DNA of 64,000 bases from Henningerozyma blattae CBS 6284 (Eukaryota; Ascomycota; Saccharomycetes; Saccharomycetales; Saccharomycetaceae), in contig NC_020192.1 in NCBI RefSeq assembly GCF_000315915.1, forward strand, positions 620,001-684,000. The letters run 5' to 3'. The translations under genes and the position numbers were made by a program. Positions 54,101 to 64,000 of the stretch are shown piece by piece. The notes beneath the pieces are model-generated. The model saw nothing but the letters and a program-made list of their open reading frames with translations. It ran no database searches and was not told the origin of the DNA. Each line of letters starts with the position of its first letter. The first letter of the stretch is position 1.

Positions 54101-56059
54101 TTTGAATTCCTTAAAGAACATTTCTCTCCCCCACTAAAATATTTTATTTCTATCTGTTCATAATAGTATTCTGGAAATCTGTGCTGTATATTAAGTCTAT
54201 AAAGCTAATTATTGGGCTTTTTACGGCAAAATATAGAAACGATAATAAAAAACAGATCTGGCAAATATACAATGATTAGCTCTTTTACGCTCATTACTAA
54301 AGATCTTTAACTGATCATAGTTACAGATGTTTATAGATATCTGGTTGTTCTGATATTTTTATATACCCAACTTAAATGTACCACTTGAACTACTACTAAT
54401 TACTTTAACTTTTATTTTTTCTACACATAAAACTCTATATGACTGTATCACCTTCATTGACATATTTAAAACACTCTTTATTTTTATTTAATGTATTATT
54501 CTGTATATTTCATATCTCAGCATTTTTTTTTCCATTATCAACTACATTATTCATTGTTGAGCAGCTGCAACGTTTTGTTTCATTAATAATATCTTTAAAT
54601 AAACTCCTATGAAAACGTTATATTTTATGGCTAAAATAGAATAGCAAAGAATAAAATTATCCATGTTCAGGTATATAAAATATATTTTACTGGGATTTGA
54701 AAGTAAGTGTAGCAGCACGTTTTTTGGAATAATATATGCACATATATAGCTGAAATGTGTAAAAGCAAGCAATAATTATCGATACAAAATCACGATAGAT
54801 TGTAATTCAATAGCAGGTAGTAACACAAAATAACTATCTAGAAGATTTATATATTGTTGGCATTTAAATTTCAAGAAAGCAGAAGTAGTGGTGGTAGTGG
54901 TGGTAAAAGGAAGCAAAGAGGATATAATGTGGGAAACATTAAAATTACTTAAGAATAGTGGGAAATAATAGTTTTAGGAGTGGGGGTACCTCGAATAATA
55001 TATAAGTGAATACTAATAGTTCAAGTTAAATAGAAAAGAGATAAATATAGAAGGATAAAAAAGAGTAATTTGAGTCTCGTTTTGCGGTAGATCCTAGAAG
55101 AAACTGATTTTGATAGCTCATTAGAAAGTAAGTATAATTTTGATATATCTGCAAAAGAAGGATGCAGCATTTCTATACAAAACAAGTAGCCACATAGCAT
55201 TTTATATGTTTAGGAAATTTTCTTTAATCCTATTGTCTCGTAATAAAGACAAAAAAAGATGATATTTAATTAGTTCTTTCCCTTTTAATAAGTGTACGTT
55301 TTTGTAGATTCTGATCCTAATATTGTGTATCTCTCCAAGTAGTTAATCCTTATTTCAATGTATATAAATTTTTCTCACTTATTTTTGATAGAAAATAATA
55401 TAATAATTTTCTAATTATTTCGTAAAAAGAAATTTTTATTATTTAATTTTCACATGCCTGTTTTGTGGTTCATAATTAAGGTATTAGTTAAATAAGGGAA
55501 ATGTTCTTTAGAGTTAAAGAACATTTATCAATGGAGCTTGTTTTAGCTTACTATATAAAGAGCATATTTTGTAAATAAATATAGATGTTTATAGAGTATG
55601 TAAGAGAAGTAATCCAAAATTACATAAAAATTTACTGGGATTCAAGAGAGTTAGACATTGTTATACAGTGTTTAATATGTAAAGACGATTACTTTATTTA
55701 GAAATATATAGTAAATACTATAACTAAAGTGAATATATTTCTTAAATAATGTTTTTCGATATAAAAAGAAAAACACATTTTAAATAATAAGTCACGTGAT
55801 AAAAGTCTTCTACCATTTAATAGAAAATGATATAATCATATTCCAGCACATTCTTGCTAATAGATGTCCGAGATGAACCAGAAGTGGGTGCAGATCCAGT
55901 GGTTACAGTTGATGTTCCACGCCTGCTGAATAGTTGTTTCTCAGCTGTGGTCAGCTGATCTGTCCTCTCTCGAGGCTTCTCTTGTACTGATTTCTTGTAA
56001 GTGTTACGTGAAAGGCGACGGCGCTTAGACGGTTTTGCAACAAAAAACAACAATTTTGG
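51191..56059. other. Gene desert, middle part
   Basis: AT-rich decayed sequence. A long A tract is at 51200-51220. A possible retrotransposon end (polypurine AAAAGGGGGA followed by TGTAATAG) lies near 53977-53995. A more GC-balanced stretch at about 55850-56050, just before the tRNA, has an open minus-strand frame of about 75 basic codons that I cannot assign. Confidence 0.45.
52303..52370 (+). repeat. Perfect 30-bp tandem duplication
   Basis: A 30-bp unit starting AGAAAATATATAACAGAGG occurs twice without mismatch (52303-52332, 52333-52362), with 8 further bases of a third copy. Recent, since the DNA around it is decayed. Confidence 0.9.
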
Positions 56060-56133
56060 GGTTCCTTGGCCCAGTTGGTTAAGGCATCGTGCTAATAACG
56101 CGGGGATCAGCGGTTCGATCCCGCTAGGAACCA
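56060..56133 (+). tRNA. tRNA-Ile (anticodon AAU)
   Basis: A 74-nt tRNA gene without intron. The acceptor stem GGTTCCT pairs with AGGAACC (56126-56132) and the discriminator base is A133. The A box is TGGCCCAGTTGG and the B box GGTTCGATCCC. The anticodon AAT is at 56094-56096 in the loop CTAATAA. It is nearly identical to S. cerevisiae tRNA-Ile(AAU); the paired changes in the acceptor stem keep pairing. It is the only intact gene in the desert. Confidence 0.98.
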
Positions 56134-56134
56134 C

Positions 56135-56140
56135 TTTTTT
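56135..56140 (+). terminator. RNA polymerase III terminator of tRNA-Ile
   Basis: A run of six T two bases after the mature tRNA 3' end, the usual polymerase III stop signal. Confidence 0.9.
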
Positions 56141-56234
56141 AGTAATGTCATGTAGTGTGAGCTATTTTAGTCACGTGTATAAACCAAGATCACGTGATAA
56201 CGGAATGAACATGTAGATTAACAAGTAAGTGAAT

Positions 56235-56340
56235 CATGAACATAAATTCTATTTAAGAATCTAAAGCTAAAAGAATAAACTAGACAGTTAAGGTAGAACA
56301 AAGAGGTAAGAACCAGAAAACAAAAAGGACGAGATACAAA
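56235..56340 (+). repeat. Left arm of a perfect 106-bp inverted repeat
   Basis: The 106 bases here are exactly the reverse complement of 57052-57157. Imperfect similarity continues outward to about 56200 and inward to about 56389, so the arm is about 190 bp in all. The arms are about 0.7 kb apart and resemble solo long terminal repeats or the ends of a foldback element near a tRNA gene. Confidence 0.95.
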
Positions 56341-57051
56341 AAAGATAAAAATATATAGTGAACAAATCGGAACGTAATATAATAATATTTAACTTACATA
56401 GGCTCAGGTATATAGTTGTATAGTTTAATAAACCGTTGGTATTAAACTAGCAGCCAAAAAGATATACTACTGGGACTAGCAAAGCTTAAAATTGTTACAA
56501 GTAAAAATGTTGACATCACGTGATTAAATATTATATTATGTAGGGCTTACTACAGTGGATATTAGGTTTAGCGGGTATAAACTGTTACCCGGGGTGTCAC
56601 TTATTAGGATGTAATGATCAATAATTTCTTATTGATCCGGTATATAACTATTGCTCTATTTATTTCACTAGTTAATCAATTGTTCGTTGTCCCTCTTGAA
56701 CATCAAGAAGATCCTTCGTCGACCTATAGTCGCCTCTTATATACCTTTACTCATTGGTGGCCCAACCAATACATCCCGAACCGATTAGCTCCCAGTTACT
56801 CCTGGACTCACGTTTGCAACCGTTCGTCCACTACTAGGGTAAGTAGACACCTAGGTTATAGCCCCTTGTATTCTTTTAATAAAGACACGTAGCTAGTTAA
56901 TCTGTAACCACTGGTTGCAATGCGTCCCACTTGTGGCTGGCCGTTCAACAAGTCACGTGATTACCTCAAGCCCATGCGAAGACTTGGTAATCCCTCCAGG
57001 ATCCCTACATATTATTACATTCCGATTTGATCACTATATATTTTTATCTTG

Positions 57052-57157
57052 TTTGTATCTCGTCCTTTTTGTTTTCTGGTTCTTACCTCTTTGTTCTACC
57101 TTAACTGTCTAGTTTATTCTTTTAGCTTTAGATTCTTAAATAGAATTTATGTTCATG
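57052..57157 (-). repeat. Right arm of a perfect 106-bp inverted repeat
   Basis: Exact reverse complement of 56235-56340, with weaker similarity from about 57009 to 57195. Between the arms lies a stretch of higher GC content (about 56690-57000) holding a TATATAAG on the minus strand near 56740 and a perfect palindrome GATCAATAA/TTATTGATC at 56617-56638, but no recognisable gene. Confidence 0.95.
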
Positions 57158-57195
57158 AATCATTTACTTGTTGATTCACATGTTCATCTCGTTAT

Positions 57196-60100
57196 TACCT
57201 GACCTCTATATATACATGATATCCCATAGCTGAAATAATTCACTTATAAATTGTGATACATAGACTATAAATATGTAACAGTATTGGTGTAATACAGATC
57301 TTAATAGTCTAAATTTAAACAAAGAAAGATTTACAGATCAATAGGTAATATTAATTAGTTCTAACTAATTGCTACCTGCAATTGCCATGTAATACCTTTT
57401 TAGTTTTGAATCTCAGAGTGCCATAAAGTTAACATGGTAAGCCGAGTGATAACTACAAGCTTACTACAAACCAATTATTTCAAACAATAGTATTTTAGTA
57501 TCTAAGAGTTTTATAGAGGTAATTAAGGTATAAGAATTGTAGGTGATGTAACTGAATTAGTTTATCTGATATTTTTAGAATAACATAAGAGTATAATATG
57601 CATGCAATATAACTAATAAAACTCTCAGTTAGGTAATCCATGGATTATGAAATTCAAAATTAAAGTATTCTTATGGGTAATAAGCTTCTATGACTAATCA
57701 TACTCTTGTTAACAATCTGATCAGGCAAACTAAGTGTTGAATTACTAAGAGGTATCTATGATCTAATTTTACTATTAAAAACAATAATTATTCTCCAAAT
57801 ATGTCGAAATCTAACGATGCTACAACTTATAACTCCGATAGATATTGATAAAATATAAAGGAATGCTTCTAAAGGAATATTTCCCAACTTTCCATTTGCC
57901 GCTTAACGGTTGACCTAAGGAGCTTCCGAACTGTGTGGCAGCTCAGATGAAAATGAAAAGCTAGTTAAATATATAAGTAAAGACTACCGATAGACTCACT
58001 AATAATTTCTGTCAGAACTTAAAGTTGTAAGTTGTTTTTATAAATGGGTTCCTTTTATACTCCGAGGTTATTGAGTCCAGATTATTTACTAATTCTGATA
58101 CAACTAGAATTATATGAATCTCTAATACAAGCACGCTAAGTTAGCATTATGAAGATAAGTTAGTTATTAAGTTAACTGGTTAAAAATGGTGTTTGAATAA
58201 ATAAACCTATTATTTTCACAGCATGTTATTATTTATAAATGTGCGTTTTATTCCGGTTGTTCATTTTTAAATAACTATATTATATATTAATGCAAAAATG
58301 TTACAAAAAATTCTAATAAACTATGTGCTCGTCTTTTATACTCGGGCAATCTAACATAGTATATATAATCTTGGAGCTAGAATTGACTTTTTTACTATTT
58401 TTTGTTTGTATACAGACAAGTACCTCTCATAAAATCTTACAAGAATACCAATGGGGCTTTGTTCAGGTAGGATATGAGCTGGGATAGTAATCTGGTACCA
58501 ATTTTTATAAATGTTCCTATCTAATTTTTGTTGTACTAAATAAATATAATCATTTAAAAACAAGTCTACACAGGCTTGAAGTCGTAAAAAACAATATGAA
58601 TTATTTTTTTTTCTTGCAAGGTAGAGATCTCCATTTAACTATTAGTATTATCAATTAGTAAGTTAGGACCTATTATAGTTTGAAATGTAATTATAAAGAT
58701 GAAAACTAAGTTCTACTCCTTTTCATTTAGGGCCAATGAAGTTAGATTACTTCTGAGTTAGAATAAAAGGCATAAGTAGTAAAGCCGAATCAGTTTAATC
58801 TATCACCACCTTAAATTACGAGTTAATACTTTTATAATTGACATTTGTTACTTAATGTAAGAACATTTAATTGTTTATCTTTAATTGTTTATCAAAGTGG
58901 CTCCTATAAAATAAAAAATGCGTTAGTATTGATCAATAAGCTTTGACACTACAAACCATAAACTCCAGTTAATTAGAATATAACCAGCATTGTAATTAAT
59001 AATCCTACAAGTTGTGACCAACAATTGGTATATTAGGTAGAATTATGATATTTGAAACTTGTGTAACATAACCAACGAATTAGAATTTAATTATAAAAAT
59101 ATAGACTAATCATGTATGATTTATAAAGGTTCATTGTTACGTATTTTTAAAAGCTTAGAAGACTAGGTGAAGTTCAGTATGACTATTTGTAATGGTGAGT
59201 TGAAAGTTAACATTAAATTTCTTTTGGAAAATATTTTTCTAAATGAGAGAAATATTGTATTAAAGGTGTTTTTAGTTTGTATAGCCTACAGTGTGTAAAG
59301 CCCTAGTAAGAATTAAATGATAAGTAAACCCAAGTATTATTCTACTCTAATATATATTCTGTATTATACTTGATACCAGGATGGTGGGTACTTATAATGA
59401 ACTTTTATCATGAGAAATTTTAGAATTTCTTTGAAGCTCTGCTTACGGTTATCTGTACTAAAAGTAAATACAAAAAAATTCAACGTCCATGTTGAGAATC
59501 AACTAGTATTCTACTATAGTAATTAAATTCTAATAGGTATTATGCTAGGTTTGTCATTGAATATAAAACTCTATTTAACGTTAATAATTTCACCTATTTC
59601 TCATAAAAGATTTAAAAAATGTATACAAAATACTTCTTAAGTTACCTTTTAAGTCCAATATGTAATATTTTGCACCTTTTAGGATGTTTATAAAACCCCC
59701 TTAAATTGGTAAAATTAATATACTCTTTACCTATGGCATTGATATCAATACAAGAATACTTAACTTTGAAGATCATGACTTCAATAATGTCGTGGTATTA
59801 AGTAAAAGTTTTGTGCACAAGTGATGTTTTTTCTATTTAAAACGCCCTTAGGTTGACTATAAGCCTTCTACAGGGTCTTAATAAGTTTATATGCACCACG
59901 CTACACTACAATACAGAAAAATCGTCAGGTGTTTTATGCTAATAATAGCAACCCTAGAAAGTGTAAGAAATGAACTGCCTTGTTATTTAAGATGTAACTA
60001 CCCATCTTCCTATATTTTATATACAATATTCCATATCATAGTTTACACCTATCATCTGCAGCTCAGTTACTTTGAGCTTTTGGCATGATTTTCCAAGTTT

Positions 60101-62086
60101 AAATTTTATCTAAATGCTTATTTTAGATAATCCTCTTACTGTACGACATTAGAATTATTTGTATTGTCATTATTGTCAGTCATAATTTATAGAATAATTC
60201 TTTTTTTAGTGAACATTTTACAATATAGAAACCTCCTACTCTTTTGAGAAAGAAGTAAGAGGATATAAAATATATAAAATACATAAAATACAAGGATTAG
60301 GCGCCGAATAAGAGGTTGGAAATTTATACATGTTGTTCGGCATAGGAGAAGTCAATTCATTGTCGTCTATAGGTGGAACTTTTTTCACCTAGTTAACCTC
60401 ACAAGAGTCATATGTCTCTCATGCTTAATATATCTTGTAGTAGTTGGATGGTGTACTTCATTTGGTGGTAATGTGACCAGCGGTCGTACTATTCAAAATA
60501 TTGTTTGCTCATAGTTTAAATCTTAGTTAAGTAATCTGTTTGCATAATTATTATATTAATAGTATAAAAAAATCTCCTTACCTCTTTCGAAAGGGAATAT
60601 ATAACATATACAGGGTATACCATGAACAGTTATAAACTTTTGGGATATTCTCGTGGTAATTTATACTCCAAAAAATGGACAGATCCACCATCAACGAATT
60701 GATGGTCTGATATTAAAATAGAACCTATCACATCCTAATACCTTCTTAATATCACTGCTTGGGTATTTTTAGTAGTGACGCCACGTATGCTTAATGCATG
60801 TTGGATTATTTATTATATTAAGTTGTTATTAGTTGTTGTATAAACCTACAATTACGACTAAATTCATACTTTATTAGCTGTTAACACAAACCCACGACTT
60901 ATGACACATAATGCCACAGCTCTGACATAATGAATTATCCAATCGGGGTTTTTATTAGCACTGTTGCTTCGCATTTATTCTTTTTTGTCCTGGAACAGTA
61001 TATCTACTGCTTCATGTAGAAAGACCATAAATATCTAGCACTTGGTAGTTCTACCTACAAATAATTTTGATATTTGGTAATAACAATATTAAACACTTTT
61101 TTTCTAATCATATATTCGTATTTATTACACATAAATACTTCAAACTGCCTAAATCTCGATTTAAGATTATTTTTAGGTTAAAAACAAAGCATTTCGTTTC
61201 TAAGTAAAAAAATCTATAGGATTAAATAATATTAAATAATCAATTACAATAAAAGGGTTAAAACTAGTAGAGTTTTGCCAATTCTAAAAAAAGTTCTCTC
61301 ATAATTTTGAATATTACGTGATAGTAGTTTAGTTAGTTTCTTATAAATGTTCTCTTCCATAGTAAATGATTAAATTATAGGTAAAAAAACATTCTATTTC
61401 TACATAGAGCTGACATGGTCAGTTAATATTGTATATATCTCTCTTACTACATAGGATAGCTGATAGATATCAACCTAGCTCTAGTTCGATTAATAAATAC
61501 TACTATTACCAATTAGATTGGCTTTTTTATAATTAAAAACAAATATTACTGTAATGTGCTATGAAAACGTTAATAACTTCTATTAATAATATGTATTGCA
61601 TCAGAGTATTGGTTAAAACGCAATTTCATATAGAGAAAATGACAAGCACTAAAAGATATATTAATTATTATATGTTTGTATCAACATGATTTTTGATATA
61701 ATCGAATTCTACATATATTATTCATTAATAGATTAATCTATAACATTTTATGAAATACAAAGCTAGTTAACTAGAATTGTTATTTGTTAGTAATTATTAC
61801 CTTTCAATTTAATGCAATGTTTATTTTCAAACCCTAATTAACATACAGAGCACATAGGATAGAAGATCTGAAATATTTCATTACCTTAATTACGATAATG
61901 CTTCCCTTGGGTAAAAAAAAGTTGAGCAATATTCAGTTATTTGAAATCTATCACATATTTTTATTATAAGTTAATCATCTGAATCCATTTAGTAACGTCT
62001 TTCTTGCATTATGAAGTAGTTTATTCTACTTATATACCTTAGCCCAAATAATTTCACAAAATCTAGGTGTAAGGATGTGACTTTGT
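57196..62086. other. Gene desert, right part
   Basis: About 4.9 kb of AT-rich sequence. The longest frames are 65-70 codons and have no coding character. No RNA gene, long repeat or transposon relic is recognised. Confidence 0.5.
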
Positions 62087-62317
62087 GTCACATGGTGCTT
62101 AAATAATAGAATTTTCTAAATATATTAATATTTTAAAATATTACATTTTTAAACTAAAATAATAAAAATATTTAATATATATTTTAATAATATATTTATT
62201 ATATTGATTTTTACATTTATATAATATAAATTATGATATTCAAATTAATATAATATATCAATTAAAGGCGCACATTATAATATGATTTAAATTTATTAGT
62301 TCCGAACCAATTATATA
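62087..62317 (+). other. Point centromere (CDEI-CDEII-CDEIII), syntenic with CEN11
   Basis: CDEI: GTCACATG at 62087-62094, a full match to RTCACRTG (the Cbf1 site). CDEII: about 197 bp; 62101-62265 is about 95 percent A+T, followed by a short GGCGCAC interruption (62267-62273). CDEIII: TTTATTAGTTCCGAACCAA at about 62294-62312, which keeps the essential CCG and AA after it and agrees with the yeast consensus at 8 of the 12 positions before it. VPS1, the first gene beyond CEN11 in S. cerevisiae, ends about 0.9 kb to the right. CDEII is longer than in Saccharomyces (about 80 bp) and closer to Kluyveromyces (about 160). Sequence and synteny agree. Confidence 0.85.
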
Positions 62318-63185
62318 AGTTAAAAAAATAGATGTGAAAAATTAACAATTATTTGAATTGTGATTAAAATTGCAGGTAGTAAAGATATGGTATTCATTTC
62401 AAGCTTTATAGTGTTATTATTTTTAAATGGCTCATTTTTTTTACCGTGATAAATTTGTACTATGTTATAATACCGTGTAATATGCATTAACAGAAATATA
62501 TGGCAAAAATAAAATAATTACCGTATTCATTATGTATGTATATTCCAAATACTTCTTGTATCATTTTTCTTAGAAATAATAATAATAATAATCATTCAAT
62601 CTACAAAATTTGTCATGAAAGTTACTAAGGTTACAAAGGTAATCTGCCTACCAGCTATCTGCAACACATGTTATCTTCAATGTTTGAACTAAAATGTCCA
62701 GTATCATTTCCAATATTCTTTAATTCATATTTGCTGAAATATTCTCACAATTTATCTCATATATATAAGTATCTGTAAAATGTTTAAACAAAGAAAATAT
62801 TAGTTGAGCAGTTCAGTAGAAAAGCTTTAGATTAGAGGACTGGTAATTTTCTAGGCAATATGAGCGATTAATGTCACTTTCACCATAAAATATCTGAATA
62901 TCTGAATATCTGAAGACAGTTTCAAAAGCAAAGTTAGACGCCGAACGTATTGAATTATTTATTTCTAAATGTTATGCTAGAAACAGTTCTGGATAAAAAT
63001 TTGTAGATACAGAGGCTTTCTGTTACTAGAAGCATTAGTTATTGCTTGTGGTTATGACAATATTTCAAATAGTTTTCATGAAAACTGAGACATATGCAAA
63101 TATTTTTTTTGTTAATTCATTAAATCTGACTATATTCTAAATACATTTAAGAATGATGATATATACAGTTTTTAAATAAGAATAT
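62318..63185. other. Spacer between centromere and VPS1
   Basis: About 0.87 kb of AT-rich sequence. A short run of three ATCTGAAT-type repeats lies near 62890-62912. No gene is seen. Confidence 0.5.
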
Positions 63186-64000
63186 TTACATTATATTATT
63201 GATAATAGCTGATGCCTTTTTATAAGTCTCCAATAGATTCAAACATTTTTCTCTATCTTGTGCTATCAATTCATCTTCCACTAAAAGTTCATTAAACATA
63301 GATTCCTTATATAGTGTTGTAACCAATCTATTTTGTACAGTCTCCTTACAGAAGTTTACCATAAAACACATAATAGCCTTTGGAACTTGGTCTCGTATCA
63401 TTTGTCTAATAATGCTGAAGTATGAATCTATTAATCTTCTCATGAGTTCACATTCTAGTTCTTCCTTTTCAGTTAGAACAAATTCATTATCCGTATCAGA
63501 GTCAATGAAAGATCCAGAATTTAGTCCTTGAGAAAGTTGTTGAATATTAATGGAGTTTGAATGGGCATTCGAAAATGGTAAGTTGTTTTCATTAGCTGGT
63601 TGGAAGCCATCCTTACCATTTTTGGAATCTTTACCAAAGAAGTAGTTGAGGAATGAATCTTTTGATGTTTCAACCCCCCCTGTTGTACTATCAACTTCGT
63701 CTATAAATGATGCTTTGGAGATATCATCGCCGGGTTGGACTATTGAATTAGAAAACATACCTCCCGCGGCACCTTTGTTTCCATCCTTAATATCTGTATC
63801 ATTGATAGTTAAAGAAGTATCAGATAAAATTCTTTTACTGACATTCTTACGTGTCTTTATTATATCCGCCATTACATCAGCAGCATTAACAAAGTTTGGA
63901 TGATTTGTATTAATATAAGACTTATGGATGTTAATTAAACTTTCCACATAAGTACATGTGGGGCCTAATCTTTCTCTCAATAAGTCACAAACAACTTCTA
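63186..64000 (-). CDS. VPS1: Dynamin-related GTPase Vps1, C-terminal part
   Basis: The frame runs off the window edge, so only the last 271 residues are seen; the GTPase domain lies outside. Vps1 is the yeast dynamin for vacuolar sorting, endocytosis and peroxisome fission. The end of the middle domain (VCDLLRERLGPTCTYVESLI, then HPNFVNAADV) is followed by a variable insert (about 110 residues, with SFLNYFFGKD) and the GTPase effector domain (ELECELMRRLIDSYFSIIRQMIRDQVPKAIM, then RLVTTLYKESMFNELLVED), ending ASAIINNIM. In S. cerevisiae it is YKR001C, immediately beside CEN11. Confidence 0.96.
   Translation of the reverse strand, partial: EVVCDLLRERLGPTCTYVESLINIHKSYINTNHPNFVNAADVMADIIKTRKNVSKRILSDTSLTINDTDIKDGNKGAAGGMFSNSIVQPGDDISKASFIDEVDSTTGGVETSKDSFLNYFFGKDSKNGKDGFQPANENNLPFSNAHSNSINIQQLSQGLNSGSFIDSDTDNEFVLTEKEELECELMRRLIDSYFSIIRQMIRDQVPKAIMCFMVNFCKETVQNRLVTTLYKESMFNELLVEDELIAQDREKCLNLLETYKKASAIINNIM

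Noticed and set aside
55817..56134. 105-codon minus-strand frame running from the tRNA
   Set aside because: The first 30 codons are antisense to the tRNA-Ile gene. The remaining basic Ser/Thr-rich part could be a transposon relic but matches nothing I can name.
56614..56892. 92-codon frame between the inverted-repeat arms
   Set aside because: It begins inside the palindrome, has no motif, and has TATA-like and AATAAA signals within it, more in line with regulatory or LTR sequence.
1..64000. CRISPR arrays, operons, riboswitches, introns
   Set aside because: None seen; the window is eukaryotic and all recognised genes read through without splice signals.

Overview
The window is AT-rich nuclear DNA from a budding yeast of the family Saccharomycetaceae. 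I recognise about 24 intronless genes on both strands, most of them clear homologues of Saccharomyces cerevisiae proteins. S. cerevisiae chromosome XI-left genes (FBA1, MPE1, TOA2, NUP120, TMA19, DEF1, MDM35, ASK1, SFK1) alternate with chromosome XIII-right genes (ERG5, CSI1, PEX12, FAR8, HOF1, ARP9, IMP2, MIH1, MSN2). That is the merged order expected before the whole-genome duplication, or in a lineage that split soon after it. I cannot name the species from sequence alone.

Layout. 1-12 kb: KAR5 (cut by the window edge), an unrecognised 248-residue protein, the primase subunit gene PRI2, ERG5, a CSI1-like gene and PEX12. 12-25 kb: FBA1, MPE1, TOA2, NUP120, FAR8 and TMA19. 25-33 kb: DEF1, then a markedly GC-richer block with MDM35, ASK1, SFK1 and a short EIS1-like gene. 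33-46 kb: HOF1, ARP9, IMP2, a short MIH1, MSN2 (with a GC-rich motif cluster in its upstream region) and a lysine-rich single-pass membrane protein. 46-62 kb: a gene desert of about 17.5 kb holding a decayed Ty3/gypsy retrotransposon, one tRNA-Ile(AAU) gene, a perfect 106-bp inverted repeat and no convincing protein gene. 62.09-62.32 kb: a point-centromere candidate (CDEI, AT-rich CDEII, CDEIII with the CCG core). 63.2-64 kb: the 3' end of VPS1, which in S. cerevisiae is the first gene on the other side of CEN11, so the centromere call has both sequence and synteny support.

The most unusual observation is in PRI2. The protein aligns well with primase large subunits and its promoter carries two MCB boxes typical of replication genes, yet three of the four cysteines that hold the 4Fe-4S cluster are replaced (Ser313, Phe396, Ser454; only Cys413 remains). 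Other points worth checking are the centromere with its long CDEII and paired Cbf1 sites, the gene desert, the short MIH1 with an altered active-site loop, the GC island around SFK1, and the cluster of eight CGGACA motifs upstream of MSN2.

Functionally the genes are ordinary housekeeping ones: glycolysis, sterol synthesis, primase, mRNA 3' processing, TFIIA, nuclear pore, mitochondrial protease and lipid transfer, kinetochore, cytokinesis, chromatin remodelling, stress transcription and membrane fission. They form no operon-like pathway.
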